Shown in pieces: positions 42,894 through 54,004 of a DNA stretch of 64,000 nt. The stretch comes from Triticum aestivum (lineage: Eukaryota; Streptophyta; Magnoliopsida; Poales; Poaceae), in the NCBI RefSeq assembly GCF_018294505.1, contig NC_057811.1, forward strand, positions 21,928,579 to 21,992,578, read 5' to 3'. Below the pieces are notes generated by a model. That model was not told the DNA's origin, did not search any database, and was given only the letters and a program-made list of their open reading frames with translations. The position numbers were made by a program, and so were the translations under genes. The stretch's first letter is position 1; each line of letters opens with the position of its first letter.

Positions 42894-43350
42894 TGCATGT
42901 CTGCTACTAGGCAAGCAACTGCAAGTGTTGCCTCCGACTGCAAGTACATGTCCTCAATGCGGCTGCAACTCTATGGTGTTTTATCGAGGGAGGGGGCAGT
43001 TGCATGTCTGGCATTAAGCACACAATTGCTAAATTGCTACTGTCAGCCATGACTACAGTTGCATGCCTTCAACGCGACGGCAACTCTGATGTTTTGTCGA
43101 GGAGAGGGGTAGTAGCATCTCTATTACTAGGCACACAACTGTAACTACCATACTTGACTAATTTTATATGTCTTCAGTGCAACTGCAAACTTGGTGGTGT
43201 TTTCTCGGGGGAGGAGTGGTTGCACATCTGCGACTAGGCACTCAACTGCAAATGTCACCCGACCACAACTGCATGACTTCAACGCGACAACAATAAAGTG
43301 GTGTTTTCTCGCGTTATGGGAGGGCGGCGGGGAGTTGCATGTTTACCACT
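42894..43350. repeat. Diverged tandem array, about 4.5 units of roughly 110 bp
   Basis: Each unit runs GTTGCATGTCTGCTACTAGG, CAAGCAACTGCAA, then ...ATGCGGCTGCAACTCTATGG, TGTTTTATCGAGGGAGGGGG. Units begin at about 42894, 43003, 43111 and 43218, with a partial one at 43331. Units differ by 15-25 percent. The array directly abuts the truncated NB-ARC exon. Confidence 0.75.
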
Positions 43351-43379
43351 GCTTTTTTTTTAGTTTTTCGTCTTTTTGA

Positions 43380-44780
43380 GATAGTGGTGTTTTTAAACGC
43401 CATCAAGTTGCACGTTGCCCCATGTGCAAAGGCATATGTTTTAGCTTGCATGCAATTGTAAGAGACACCAGCCGGCAAATATTTGTCATTGATGAGTCGT
43501 CGTCAATGTTCGATTTTCATGTTGGTGAAAAGAACGAGGATGAGCCTCCGTGGTCTTTCTTACCTTAAAAAAAGAAGAAGAGGATGGCCTGCGATGGCTC
43601 ACAAAGAAAAAGGCGAACTTCATTAGAATTATCCAAAGTGAGTTAGAGGCATTCCATTCTTTTTATCTACTTGAGGTTTCGGCTCGTTTGGGGTTGCTAA
43701 ATGTCGTTATCCTAAACTTAATCTATAACTAATAAATTATTATATGAAATAGCTGGGAAATTAGAAAAAGGTAGTAAAACAAATGATAGACTACACAATA
43801 ACTGGTATATATGACAACTGGGATTATCATAACCACCTCCCATATCGCAGCTTATATTATGAAAATGTTTGAATGGTAAATCTAATTGTTTAATTTTTGA
43901 GAATCTGGCGGCATGAATTCTAGAATGTCAAGTATGTTGAAAAATACCTTGCAATATTTTCCTAGTTTACACACGCAAATTCAGCTGATTTTATGTATAT
44001 TAAAATGAGTAATTTTAATAATTATGCCTGAAGAAACAAGAACGTAGTTGCAACAGAAGACACTACGGAAATTTTGGAGATCCGAATGCACATTGCAGGG
44101 TGGATGGTGTTGGAGGACATCCCCTAATTGAAATAAAAATCATTGCTACAAGACATACACTAGCTGGTACATTCTCACACCTCCAATCAATAACGATTGA
44201 TCACATATATTTTGGAGGAAGCAAGAGGGGTACAACACTAGCTAGCTAGCTAGTTTCCCAAGTGAGCAGTGAGCACTGACCAAACTAAAGTGCTATGCAA
44301 CCGCATCAGATCTTTTCCAAAGGGAAAGAAAGATGAGAGATACATCACTCTTTGCCCAAAGACATAAAATGTGTGAATCAGAGCAAGCCAGAGAAAAAGC
44401 AACATTGTCACAAAAAGAAAAGAGAGAAAAGGCTAACTTTGTCACAAAAAGATAAGGAGAAAAAGCTGCTAGCTAGTACTCCATCCATTCCGAATTGTAG
44501 TGCGTGTATTTTTTTTGGCTGGGATTCCAAATTGTAGTACGCATTTGCAGCCACATGCATATTTGGACGAAGCTGGCCCTGGTTAGAATCTCCTCTCCAT
44601 AGTGCGTAGGACAGGCTGCTGCATGCAGCGAGGCTGCTTTCGTCCATACTGCAACATCCAGGTCATGCATTGGTATTGGAGCTAGAATGTATGCGCACTA
44701 TAGAGGTAGTACTTAATTTAATCATGAGCATCTATAGAGGAATAGGGAGTACTTAGTTTAAACATGAGCATATATGCATT
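43380..44780. other. Upstream region of the WAT1-like gene, with MITE-like relic and short repeats
   Basis: No gene seen. 44481-44560 (ACTCCATCCATTCCGAATTG...CAAATTGTAGTACGC) looks like a degraded Stowaway-type element. 44340-44470 contains a duplicated TTGTCACAAAAAGA segment. 44708-44775 contains GTACTTAATTTAATCATGAG and GTACTTAGTTTAAACATGAG as a 54-bp-spaced direct repeat, just upstream of the TATA box. Confidence 0.5.
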
Positions 44781-44797
44781 CCCGGTTGAGGTTTGAT

Positions 44798-44804
44798 TAT
44801 ATAA
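44798..44804 (+). promoter_or_regulatory. TATA box of the WAT1-like gene
   Basis: GATTATATAAGGCGT contains TATATAA 56 bp before the chosen ATG at 44860. That leaves room for a start site at about 44830 and a short leader. Confidence 0.65.
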
Positions 44805-44859
44805 GGCGTACTCGGTGAAAAGTGAGTACTTGTCGATCAGTCGGGAGAAGAAGCTAGGC

Positions 44860-46267
44860 ATGTCGACGGATGCAGGGAAGAAGGTGTACGTTGTTGCAAT
44901 GGTGATACGGGTGATCTACACCGGCATGTACATCGTCTCCAAGGCGGCCTTCGACGGCGGCATGAATACCTATGTCTTCATCTTCTACCGCCAGGCAGCC
45001 GCCAGTCTTCTCTTGCTACCCCTCGCTATCCTCCTTGAAAGGTAATTAACTAACTAATTAGTTACTTAGTTACTTGATCAAGACATAACTAGCTGATTCC
45101 TCTTAATATGAGTCGTATAATCGTATCCACGAATGTCGATGATTTTGCAGGAGAAACGCGCCACCCATGTCACTGTGGCTGTTCACCAAGATATTCATGT
45201 ATGCTTTACTCGGGTAAGAGTAGGAGCACGACACCATTGACATTGCACTTTGGATTCGTCGTTTGTTTTTGCTTAAATGGATCGAGGAAGTGATAATATA
45301 TAGTAGTACATGCGTACGTGTAACAGTAACAAGTATTGCACACGTGCGCAGGAACACGGTGAGCATGAACCTGCACAACATGAGCCTCAAGTACACCTCC
45401 GCGACGGTGGCTTCAGCAACGAGCAACTCCATCCCCGTCTTCACCTTCCTCTTCGCCGTCCTCCTACATTTCGAGGCCATCAAGCTCCGCACCGCCGCGG
45501 GCACAGCAAAGCTCGCCGGCGTCGCGCTCTGTGTCGCCGGGGTCCTCGTCATCGCCCTCTACGCCGGCCCGCCATGGCCGGCGGGAAGCTCCGCACCGCC
45601 GCTCAACCCCCTCAACCACCACCGCGCCTTCGCCGCCGCCATGGCCGGCGGGAAGCAAGGGGAATGGATGAAAGGCACGTTCCTGATGCTCCTGGCTAAC
45701 CTGACGTGGTCGCTCTGGATCGTCCTCCAAGCGCGCCTCCTCACGGAGTACCCCAATAAGTTGCTGGCCACGACACTGCAATGCCTGCTCAGCACGGCGC
45801 AGTCCCTCGCCCTGGCGGCTGCGGTGACCGCTTTCGGGAAGGACATGTCCGTCGTGTGGAGGCTACAGCTGGATGTGGGGCTCGTCGCCGTGGCCTACTC
45901 CGGGTTCGTGGTGACGGGGGTGTCCTTCTACCTGCAGGCGTGGTGCATCGAGCGGCGAGGCCCCGTGTTTCTGGCCATGACTAATCCGGTAGGGCTCGTG
46001 CTCACCATGTTTTGCTCCTCCTTCTTCCTCGGTGAGGTCGTTCACCTCGGCAGCGTCCTTGGCGGGGCGCTGCTGGTCGCCGGGCTGTACAGCGTGCTTT
46101 TGGGGAAGAGCAAGGAGCAGCAACAGCCACCGCCACCTAGTCTAGCTCCTGCATCAGCAGCGTCCGCCGTGAAACAAGGATGCTATAGTAGTAATGCTCG
46201 TAATGGTGACAAGGAGGATAAGATAAAGTTGGAGGAGAAGAATATCAAGATGGCTTCACAGGTGTAG
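44860..46267 (+). CDS. WAT1-related (nodulin MtN21-like) EamA-family membrane transporter, three exons
   Basis: Drug/metabolite-transporter superfamily protein. Family members with known roles move auxin or amino acids across the plasma or vacuolar membrane; the substrate here is unknown. Exons 44860-45041, 45150-45212 and 45352-46267, all GT-AG, phases consistent, 1161 nt or 386 residues, within the family's usual 350-400. The start MSTDAGKKVYVVAMVIRVIY leads directly into helix 1. IFYRQAAASLLLLPLAIL is helix 2 with the conserved YRQ. Exon 3 has SLKYTSATVASATSNSIPVF and VTGVSFYLQAWCIERRGPVF, hallmarks of the first and second EamA halves. There is a hydrophilic Lys-rich tail. About ten helices are expected. 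A codon match of GG|GTAAG to G|GAAC restores ALLGNTVS. No stop or frameshift is seen. The family often has more introns; exon 2 is short, so some TM3 sequence may be missing. Confidence 0.82.
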
Positions 46268-47202
46268 CTGCGAAATACAGGGTTCTCTTACCGGCATGCA
46301 TCAAGCAGGTCGGCCACGAGGAGTTGTTAGTTTGACAGAGACTCTTGAGTGAAATGTATAATAGTCCACCCGTCTGAGCACAAGGAATGTATTACTGGAA
46401 ACTTTATTGACGAACATCTAGTACAAACTAACGAACGACCTATGTTCTGCCCCTTTAGGAGTAGAGAAGATCTTTGCGGTTTAGTGTCGGTATAAGAGAA
46501 CTCACAAAACAGACGCATGCTATGTAATGAGAATTTTGTGTAGCTCAACAACAAGCTATTTGATAATAGTATAATGTGTTTTCCATAGTCTTCCTTGTCC
46601 TCGCTCTGTTATTGTGCTTCCTTTATTTCTCCATTTGACCACTTCCTAGAGTTTATGTGCCACGAGTCACCACAGTCATCTTTGCTCATCCAACATAGAG
46701 TATAATCGGTTCCATTGCGCATTATGGTGTTTTTTCTCTGCTAGGAGTTCACAGGTCGGCCCTTTTGTGCGATGACACATATCAGTCCATGTAGTTGAGA
46801 TATTTGTGTTTTAGTTTAGTTTGGTGGATGAACCTTTTGGAAGTGGGAGTTGTTTGACGCGGTTTTGTCCGAGCTAAGTCCAAAATATGTATGCACGGCA
46901 TGCTAGAGAATAAAAAAAAGGAGTGCAATGTCATTTACAGGCGTGTGTATTGTAGCATCCGATGGAGTGGTGCATGCGTGCCCGTGCTCCTCGACGTACC
47001 CATCCATGCATGCGTGTTTGGCCAAGTATATATAGGATGGTAGCATGGCCTTGTGTATGTACCATCATACGTGTACGTACCAGTGCACCGTCCGGCTACA
47101 CACGTACATACCCAAATAAGCGCCCGGCCATGCGAAAAAAGAAAAAAGCGCCCGGCCGGCCGGTACGTACGCGTATGTACTCAAATACGCGTCGGCCGTC
47201 CC
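46268..47202. other. 3' flank of the WAT1-like gene, no further gene
   Basis: 46268-46560 is likely 3' UTR. 46960-47200 is rich in ACGTAC/GTACGT and GCCCGGCC words with a short duplication (AAGCGCCCGGCC at about 47118 and 47145). Frames there are compositional. Confidence 0.5.
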
Positions 47203-47214
47203 AGCAGAGTCCAC

Positions 47215-48497
47215 CCGCTCGTACGCCGATCAATCCCACTCGTACCCCCTCGCGTCGCCTCCCTGGGCGACGCCAGGGGGCCAAAAAAACCAGCGAGCCT
47301 CCCTTGGCCATCCTGCTGCCGCCGGCGAGGTCCGCGGTGGAGGCAAGCCCGGTGCCAAGGCGCTAGGGCGGGCGGATCTGCAGCGGGATCCCCTTGAGGC
47401 GGATCCCCTTGAGGCGGCAGGGGCGTCTCTTGTGGTGCGCCCGTGGGCAGCAGGCAGGGCGGCGCCCCTAGCCTGTGCGGCGGCGGGCAGCGGTCCAGGA
47501 CGGCGATGGGCTTCCCTTCGTGCATGGATGGTGGCAGCACTTCATAAATGAACGTGGATGGCTCTGCCTGAAGATGGGTCGCGGCGGCCGCGGATCTGGC
47601 GTCCCGTCCAGATCCACCGCGACGTGGTCTTGGCCGGCCGGCGGTGCGTGGAGGGACCGGTGAGGGTATGGAGGATCTCTACCGGAGTACCAGTTGCGGC
47701 ATACGTCTTCATGGCGAGACTCCGCGCGGTTCTAGCCAGCCACGAGATCAGGACGATACGGCTTCTGGTGACAATCGCGCCTGACTGCGGACGATGGCGG
47801 CGTCTATGACGTCGTTTCCTTCTCGAATCATCGTTGTTGCAGGTCACGTCAACCTGATCGGGAGGTTCCAGGGAAAACCCTAGATCTGGGTATACTGGAT
47901 CGGACGATGACGACGTTTCGATGTCGTTCTCCCTCCTGGGGGCATCGTTTTGGACCAAGTTCTGGCTGGAGGGGACGAGAGGAGGAGCGGTGTTTCATCT
48001 TGTCCATTGATGACGGTGGATCTCGGCGGCGTGGCGCAGTGGAGACTCGGCGCCTAATGAGCGGAGATGAACTCGCGCAAGAGGGTGAGGCTGCCTGGCA
48101 TCATGGTGGCGTCGGCAGCAGCTAGACCAGGCAAGGTTGATTCAGCAGTACAGCTCTGAAGATGGATTGGCGGCAGGTGGCTGCGGCGGCATCATACCCG
48201 ACAGGCGTCCTAGTTGAGGAGCACGCTGGACTGGTGGGTGCCCATACCCGGCAGGCGTCCTTGTTGGGACCTCAAGTCTTAGATGTTAGGTTTGGCTGCG
48301 AGGTCTGTTTGGTATTAGGCCTAAACTTTCAGCGCCCCTTCATCAACTGGATAGGAATAGCGACAGATGTTGCTTAGTCGGTGGCTTTAGTCTTACTGTT
48401 GTATGACTTTATAAGGTCTTGTGTCAATAATTAAGAAAATGGCCGTATGCATCATCTAGATGCAAAGGCCGGGGGTCGTTCTCCTTTTCTAAAAAAA
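47215..48497 (+). mobile_element. Non-coding retroposon, 1.28 kb, with 12-bp target duplication and A-tail
   Basis: AGCAGAGTCCAC occurs at 47203-47214 and again at 48497-48508, directly after the A-run ending CTTTTCTAAAAAAA. That is the signature of a poly(A)-primed retroposon. The 5' part is GC-rich, leader-like sequence (TCGCCTCCCTGGGCGACGCC). The 3' part ends TTGTATGACTTTATAAGGTC ... GATGCAAAGGCCGGGGGTCG, which I recall as a recurrent 3' end in Triticeae DNA. No frame of more than about 140 codons is convincing and no RT is present. Candidates are a non-autonomous LINE derivative or a processed transcript. Short internal duplications: GCGGATCCCCTTGAG at 47384-47416, CGGCAGGCGTCCT around 48200-48265. 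Confidence 0.75.
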
Positions 48498-48508
48498 GCA
48501 GAGTCCAC

Positions 48509-50640
48509 ACGCAGTCATATGCCCAGGCACGTACGAGCGGGGATGAGGAAGATTTAAACAGCCTGAAAACTCCTCGGGCAAGTAGTGCGTACAGCCAGAG
48601 CTGTTGCAACCGATCAAGAAAACCATTTACTTGGAGGAGGGGCTGGAGCGATGGCACGTTGATCTTAAACAGCGTTTCATCCATATCCGGTCCAGGAAAA
48701 TCGGAACGGCGCCACGGCCCGATGCCCTACCTCTTCTCCAACTTGCCTATAAATACCACCACATCCATCCATCCACGAGGACAGACCCAGGAGAGCTCGG
48801 GGGACTCCCGCATCCAGGAGGAGAGACGGCCAGACGTGCGCTCGTCTTCCTTCTCGTGCAGGCGGCCGGGAAGGGAACGTGAGCAAGCGTGCTGACCTGT
48901 GCGTTTGAACTCCCGACGACACGACCATGCCGATCATCTTTTCTCAAGGTGAGAATCTCTCTTACCCCTTCACTCTACATCTTGATGGCGGCGGCTGGAG
49001 CTGCGGCCGCACGGACGGAGCCGACGTTGGCCCTCGATGCTCTTGAAGACGATGCGCCAGGGTTGCTGCAGCCCCTGCGATCCTTTCACGCTGGACTCAT
49101 CACCGGCGACGACGCGTCTGGGTTGCCCTTCATGTGCAGCCCCCGGCGGCCACTTCACACCGGACTCACCACCGGCGACCACGCGCCCGTATTGTCCTTC
49201 GTGTACAGCCCCCGGCGACCCCTTCACGCCGGACTAGCCACCGGTGACGACACGCCGGCTTGCCCTTCGTGTGCAGCCTCCGGCGGTCCCTCATGCCGGA
49301 CTCACCATGGGCGACGACGTGCCGGGGCTGCAGCCTATGCGCGACCCGGCGCACTCTCCATTCAAGACGACGACATACCGGGGCCGTCGTCCGTGCACGG
49401 TCCTCGACGTACCCTCCGTCGCTGAGTCCGCCGGCAACAACATCATGTCGGGACTTCGCGGCACACGTCATTCGACTCCGTGCCATGTAGTGCGCCGCCC
49501 CTTTCTACTTACACCATTGGCGGCGCCTGGGCAAGGCACCGCCACATCGCGAGGCATCATTCGCTCCCGCCTCGCCGGTCCATGGAGGCACCATGGGCTG
49601 GCCGGGATTCGCCGACACACATCGTTCGACTCGGTGACATCTAGTGCGCCACCCCTTCTACCTACACTGCCGGTGGTGCCTGGGCGAGTCTTCGTCGCAC
49701 CGCGAGGTATCTCTCGCCGCCGTCTCGCCGGTCCATGGAGGCGCCATGGGCTGGCCGGGACTTGGCGACATAGTCCGTTCGACGTGGTGGCGGTGGCGCG
49801 GCGCTCGGCGAGTCACGACGACTCATCGTTACGATGGCGGCGGCACGACACTCGATGAGTCATGACGACTCGCCGTAACTATGGCCACGGAGACATCATC
49901 CGGTTGGAGCCGGGACACGCTTAGGCGTATCTCGCGGCCTCCCTCTTCGTCAGCACAAACACATGTCACACGTGCCGGGGTCTGCTCATGTCTAGCGGCT
50001 CCCGGTTTGGACGCATCCGTCGTGGAGATGGGATCGGCATCACCGTCGGCACTCAGTGTCGGCGCCACGCTAATTGGTGTGTAGCCCATCTACCGCCGCC
50101 GTCCACGCCGGGTGGCACTAGGTGGCGACTTCCTCCGTTATTTGGTGGCGGTGTATATGGTCATCAAAGGGTGTTCGCACTCCATGTGTCGCATGTCCAT
50201 CCGTCCCTTTTTCTCCTTCCAATGTCTACTCCCACGGGGCGTACCCCTTGCACTTCCGGTGAAGCTACAAAGCCATCAACGACGTCCAATCCAAGCCCAA
50301 TCATGCATGCTACCCAACTCCAACAACATCGACGCCGCTCGAGACCGACGAGGCAAGACGGCGTCGGCGGGCGTGGGCTGAGCAAAGGCCACGTTTTCGA
50401 CGGCGCGTGTACGACCTAGTACACGTACTCTGCCGCCGCCACACACACCACCACCATGCATGAGGAACGCGAAGCGAAGTCCGAAGAAGACGACTGCGCA
50501 GCTTAATCGGAGGTGTCCCGCGGTACTATCCGCGGGAGTAATTAACCGGGGGCTTTTTGAGGCCCCCGGGAACCACGAGACCATGATCGCTTGATCACTT
50601 GGCCGCACCAGCAGACCTCACTTTCTTTTTGTTTTCTTTT
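48509..50640 (+). other. Repeat-rich GC-rich region with TATA box, no confident gene
   Basis: GCCTATAAATACCACC (TATA at 48748-48755) is followed by a leader-like tract. 49083-49350 holds about four tandem units of 69-70 bp (CTTCACGCCGGACTCACCAC, GGCGACGACGCG...). 49450-49795 holds just over two units of about 153 bp (GGACTTCGCGGCACACGTCA, TTCGACTCCGTG ... CCATGGGCTGGCC). Frames of 140-200 codons exist but are Pro/Arg/Gly-biased, occur on several strands at once and show no domain. It could be the body of a non-autonomous LTR element, but I cannot find its LTRs. Confidence 0.5.
50517..50569. repeat. Two adjacent GC-rich hairpins
   Basis: CCCGCGG-TACTAT-CCGCGGG (50517-50536) has a 7-bp stem. 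CCGGGGGC-TTTTTGAG-GCCCCCGG (50546-50569) has an 8-bp stem. Both are perfect. They lie about 100 bp before the Gypsy solo LTR. Confidence 0.85.
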
Positions 50641-50671
50641 CCTTGTATTTGTGTACTTTGTACACTGCCAC

Positions 50672-51141
50672 TGAGGGCGTCCTGAATTAGGGAGTCCTCG
50701 GATAGCCGGACTATATCCTTTGGCCGGACTGTTGGACTATGAAGATACAAGATTGAAGACTTCATCCCGTGTGCGGGTGGGACTCTCCTTGGCGTGGAAG
50801 GCAAGCTTGGTGGTACAGATATGTAGATCTCCTCCCTTATAACCGACTCTGTGTAACCCTAGCACCCTCCGGTGTCTATATATACCGGAGGGTTTAGTCT
50901 GTAGGACAACAACAATCATACCATAGGCTAGCTTTTAGGGTTTAGCCTCTGCGATCTCGTGGTAGATCAATTCTTGTAATACTCATATCATCAAGATCAA
51001 TCAAGCAGGAAGTAGGGTATTATCTCCATCGAGAGGGCCCGAACCTGGGTAAACATCGTGTCCCCCGCCTCCTATTACCATCCGCCTTAGATGCACAGTT
51101 CGGGACCCCCTACCCGAGATCCGCCGGTTTTGACACCGACA
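50672..51141 (+). mobile_element. Solo LTR of a Gypsy-type retrotransposon, 470 bp
   Basis: TGAGGGCGTCCTGAATTAGG ... CGCCGGTTTTGACACCGACA starts TG and ends CA. Interior blocks (GGCCGGACTGTTGGACTATG, CCTCCGGTGTCTATATATAC with a TATA box near 50877, GGGCCCGAACCTGGGTAAAC) match a common Triticeae Gypsy LTR as I recall it; the family name is not certain. Flanks are GCCAC (50667-50671) and GCCAT (51142-51146), a 5-bp duplication with one mismatch. No primer-binding site or internal domain follows, so it is a solo LTR. Confidence 0.8.
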
Positions 51142-51785
51142 GCCATGCCCGCAACACTTTGTACCCCGAGTCAAGGGAGACGCTTATAGGAAACCTCTAT
51201 CTTTTTGTATGAGCGAGCTCTTTCCTTTTTGGTGTCAAACAGGAGTATATATACACACTACATCGAGCGCAACCCTAATGGGCTGAAGATGATCTCGTTT
51301 TCTCGATAAGGGGAAGCTTCGGGGCTTGTATCTATCGGTATTTAATTATTCCAGAAGCTTTCATGGGATGTACTTTTTTTTTATTAAGGTAATGTGTCCC
51401 TGGACATCTCTACAAAGCGTTAACTCTTTAGTTGTACATTGGTGGGTGACATATTAACTTGCACTCTTCTATCTCAGAAGTTGGCTTGGGCATCTGTGTT
51501 AATCGTGTTACCTTGCAGTTGTACTGATCTTGTTTTTTGGTGATGCCCGTTATGTGTTGGTAAAGTCCACATATCTCAATGCCCCTCCTAGCCACAAATA
51601 CAAGGACGCGTGCCACCAAGAGACAAAAGTTCCCGTCCGTTGTGTAATGCCCTTATGTGGGACTAATGTCTAGATTTTTTTTCCACACTGCATAACAAAC
51701 ATGATATTATTGCGGAGTCCTAAGTACTTTTCTCGAAGAGTGGAATTCGGAGGGTGGAGGGGGGGCTACTTGGAAGGGAAACGTT
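51142..51785. other. Spacer between the solo LTR and the TIR element
   Basis: No gene recognised. Probably the continuation of the region before 50672. Contains TATATATACACACTACATCG near 51250 and AT-rich sequence to 51700. Confidence 0.45.
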
Positions 51786-51789
51786 TAAA

Positions 51790-53121
51790 GCCGGCGCACC
51801 GGCTGAAAATTCAGCCGGTCTCCCCATCGCGCTCGCTCTCCCGCGTCTACCTCCAGCCTTCACAGACGCGGATCCCCTCCCCCCTCCTCCCGGGCTGCGA
51901 CATGGCCACCACGACCTCCATCGCCGGCGGCTAGGCTCCCCTCGCCGGCCGGCATGGCTACCTGCCGCCATGGCCAGATCCATCCCCTNNNNNNNNNNNN
52001 NNNNNNNNNNNNNNNNNNNNNNNNNNNNNNNNNNNNNNNNNNNNNNNNNNNNNNNNNNNNNNNNNNNNNNNNNNNNNNNNNNNNNNNNNNNNNNNNNNNN
52101 NNNNNNNNNNNNNNNNNNNNNNNNNNNNNNNNNNNNNNNNNNNNNNNNNNNNNNNNNNNNNNNNNNNNNNNNNNNNNNNNNNNNNNNNNNNNNNNNNNNN
52201 NNNNNNNNNNNNNNNNNNNNNNNNNNNNNNNNNNNNNNNNNNNNTGGCCGACCACGACCTCCATCGCCGGCGTCGAGGCACTCCCTCGCCGGCCGCCATG
52301 GCTGGATGCACCCGCGTATACTAGTGTTGCAACCGTCACCTAGAACAGCTTCAACAGCTGTTGAAAAAAGCTTCAACCATAGACAGAAAAGCTTCAATGG
52401 AACTGCGTAGCAAAGAGAAGCTGCAACCGTAGTTGGATTTTGTTACTACTAGCGAAGTATTTTGCTACATCCATCAGGCGGAGCTGCGACCATGCGATGA
52501 TGACAACGACGATTTTTGCTGCAACCGTAGTAGATTTTTGCTACTACCGCTGAAGTTTTTTGCTACATCCATGTAAGGCGGAGTTGCGACCTCGCGAAGA
52601 CGGCGACGGTGTTTGATGTTTGCTGCATTCGTAGTTTATTTTTGCTACTAGCGGTGAAGTTTTTTGCTACATCCATTCAATGGCGTTGGCTAACTGGTGG
52701 TCGTCGCCGACGCAATTTCCGTGCAGCGAGCGGCGAGGGGCGGCGATGGAGCTACAACCAGAGGGGAGCTATAACCGTCGCCGGTGGAGCTGCAACCGCA
52801 GGCGCAGCTGTTGCATGGATTGAGGTAGTTTTTGACTACATCCATTCAACGGCGAGAACGGCCAGCGAGGGTGGGGACCGACCACGAGGACGACCGGCGA
52901 GGGTAGGGACTGACCACAAGGACGGCCGGCGACAAGGACGGCCACCGGAGGGGACTGCAGGCGCGGTGACGAGGATCCTGAGCGGGAGTTGCAGATCCAA
53001 CCTGAGGAAGAAGAAGACGTGGGCGAATCGTTTTTCTTTTTTGGCCGAGATCCATTGGCCAAGCGGCTCGCATCAAACGGCAGGGGCGGGACCGGCCGAA
53101 ACTTTCGGCCGGTGCGCCGGC
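51790..53121. mobile_element. Non-autonomous TIR DNA transposon with palindromic ends (about 1.3 kb, gap inside)
   Basis: The left end GCCGGCGCACCGGCTGAAAA (51790-51819) and right end (53091-53121) are inverted repeats of about 30 bp. Each end also contains its own palindrome: ACCGGCTGAA-AA-TTCAGCCGGT on the left and ACCGGCCGAAA-C-TTTCGGCCGGT on the right. The interior has several TTTTTGCTACATCC / GCTGCAACCGTAG repeats between 52435 and 52840. No transposase frame is present. The gap 51989-52244 is 256 N. I could not settle the target duplication, so the superfamily (Mutator-like is my first guess) is open. Confidence 0.65.
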
Positions 53122-54000
53122 GCCTAGCGTTCGCGTGAATCCCTTGTGCTATGCAACACATTAGGTGCACGTGTCTAGTATCTCTATGCTTGACACCATT
53201 TTCTTAGCCTCACACCATTAATCTTCTTTTAATCTTGATGAATGAGTTGCTTGAAAACACTTTGCCTGACCCATAAACGAGGATCTCACCATAAGGTCAA
53301 AATTTGCACTTTCATCTAGAGTATAGCACCAGTCATGTAAGTCACATGTGTAAAATGTATAATGCAACTTCTAGATGTTATTTGAAAATTAAAACTGAGA
53401 GGAAAAGTTGTTAGGTGAGTTTCGATGAAGCACTAATGTCTGAGCAACGCTATGTGCACTTCTTCCATTTCCATAAAGTTGGACTCCCTGTCTAGCAGAG
53501 AGGACACACAAAGCTGTAGCTTAAGTATACATGACTATCTCCTTTACTTATAGGGAAGAATGCAAATGGACACGAGTACCAAAGTGTTAATGCAAACGGA
53601 GATTGCATGGACAAATTAAGAACTTTTTATGCCGCTGGGGGGGGGGGGGGGGGGGGGGGATGTGGCAATGTGAGATCGTGCCTCATGTTTCCTCCCTTCG
53701 GCACCATATGGTATTCGTAGCCTATATTTCACACGTAAGAAAAATAGGTTTTGCCAAATGTTAGATCCTGGGAGGTATCCAACATTGTTAAACGCTCTGG
53801 AATCTCAGGAGCTACTAGGTTTTGCCAACAATTAAAATGCTATTTTAGTACTTCTTGTTCCGGTTCTTACCCTATACAAAGACTAGTTTATTGCACCAAC
53901 TTATATACTACAGCGCAAAGTTGCCTCCAGCAACCATAAAATAAGCTAATGACTTACTTAGTAAATGGTTTTACTAGCTTGTTACCGAGGATAGTGTATG
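53122..54000. other. AT-rich sequence without gene; 23-bp poly(G) tract
   Basis: No domain or repeat boundary seen. 53637-53659 is an uninterrupted run of 23 G, whose true length is unlikely to be read correctly by sequencing. Confidence 0.5.
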
Positions 54001-54004
54001 GCAA

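Noticed and set aside
44815..44859. Upstream ATG at 44815 as the start of the WAT1-like gene
   Set aside because: It adds 15 hydrophilic residues and lies too close to the TATA box; the ATG at 44860 directly precedes the first membrane helix.
48889..49858. Frames of 178 and 204 codons as possible genes
   Set aside because: They lie in tandem repeats with biased composition, compete with frames in other registers and carry no recognised domain.
51720..52410. Open frames on both strands across 51989-52244
   Set aside because: Gap artefact; the flanks are TIR-element sequence without coding signal.
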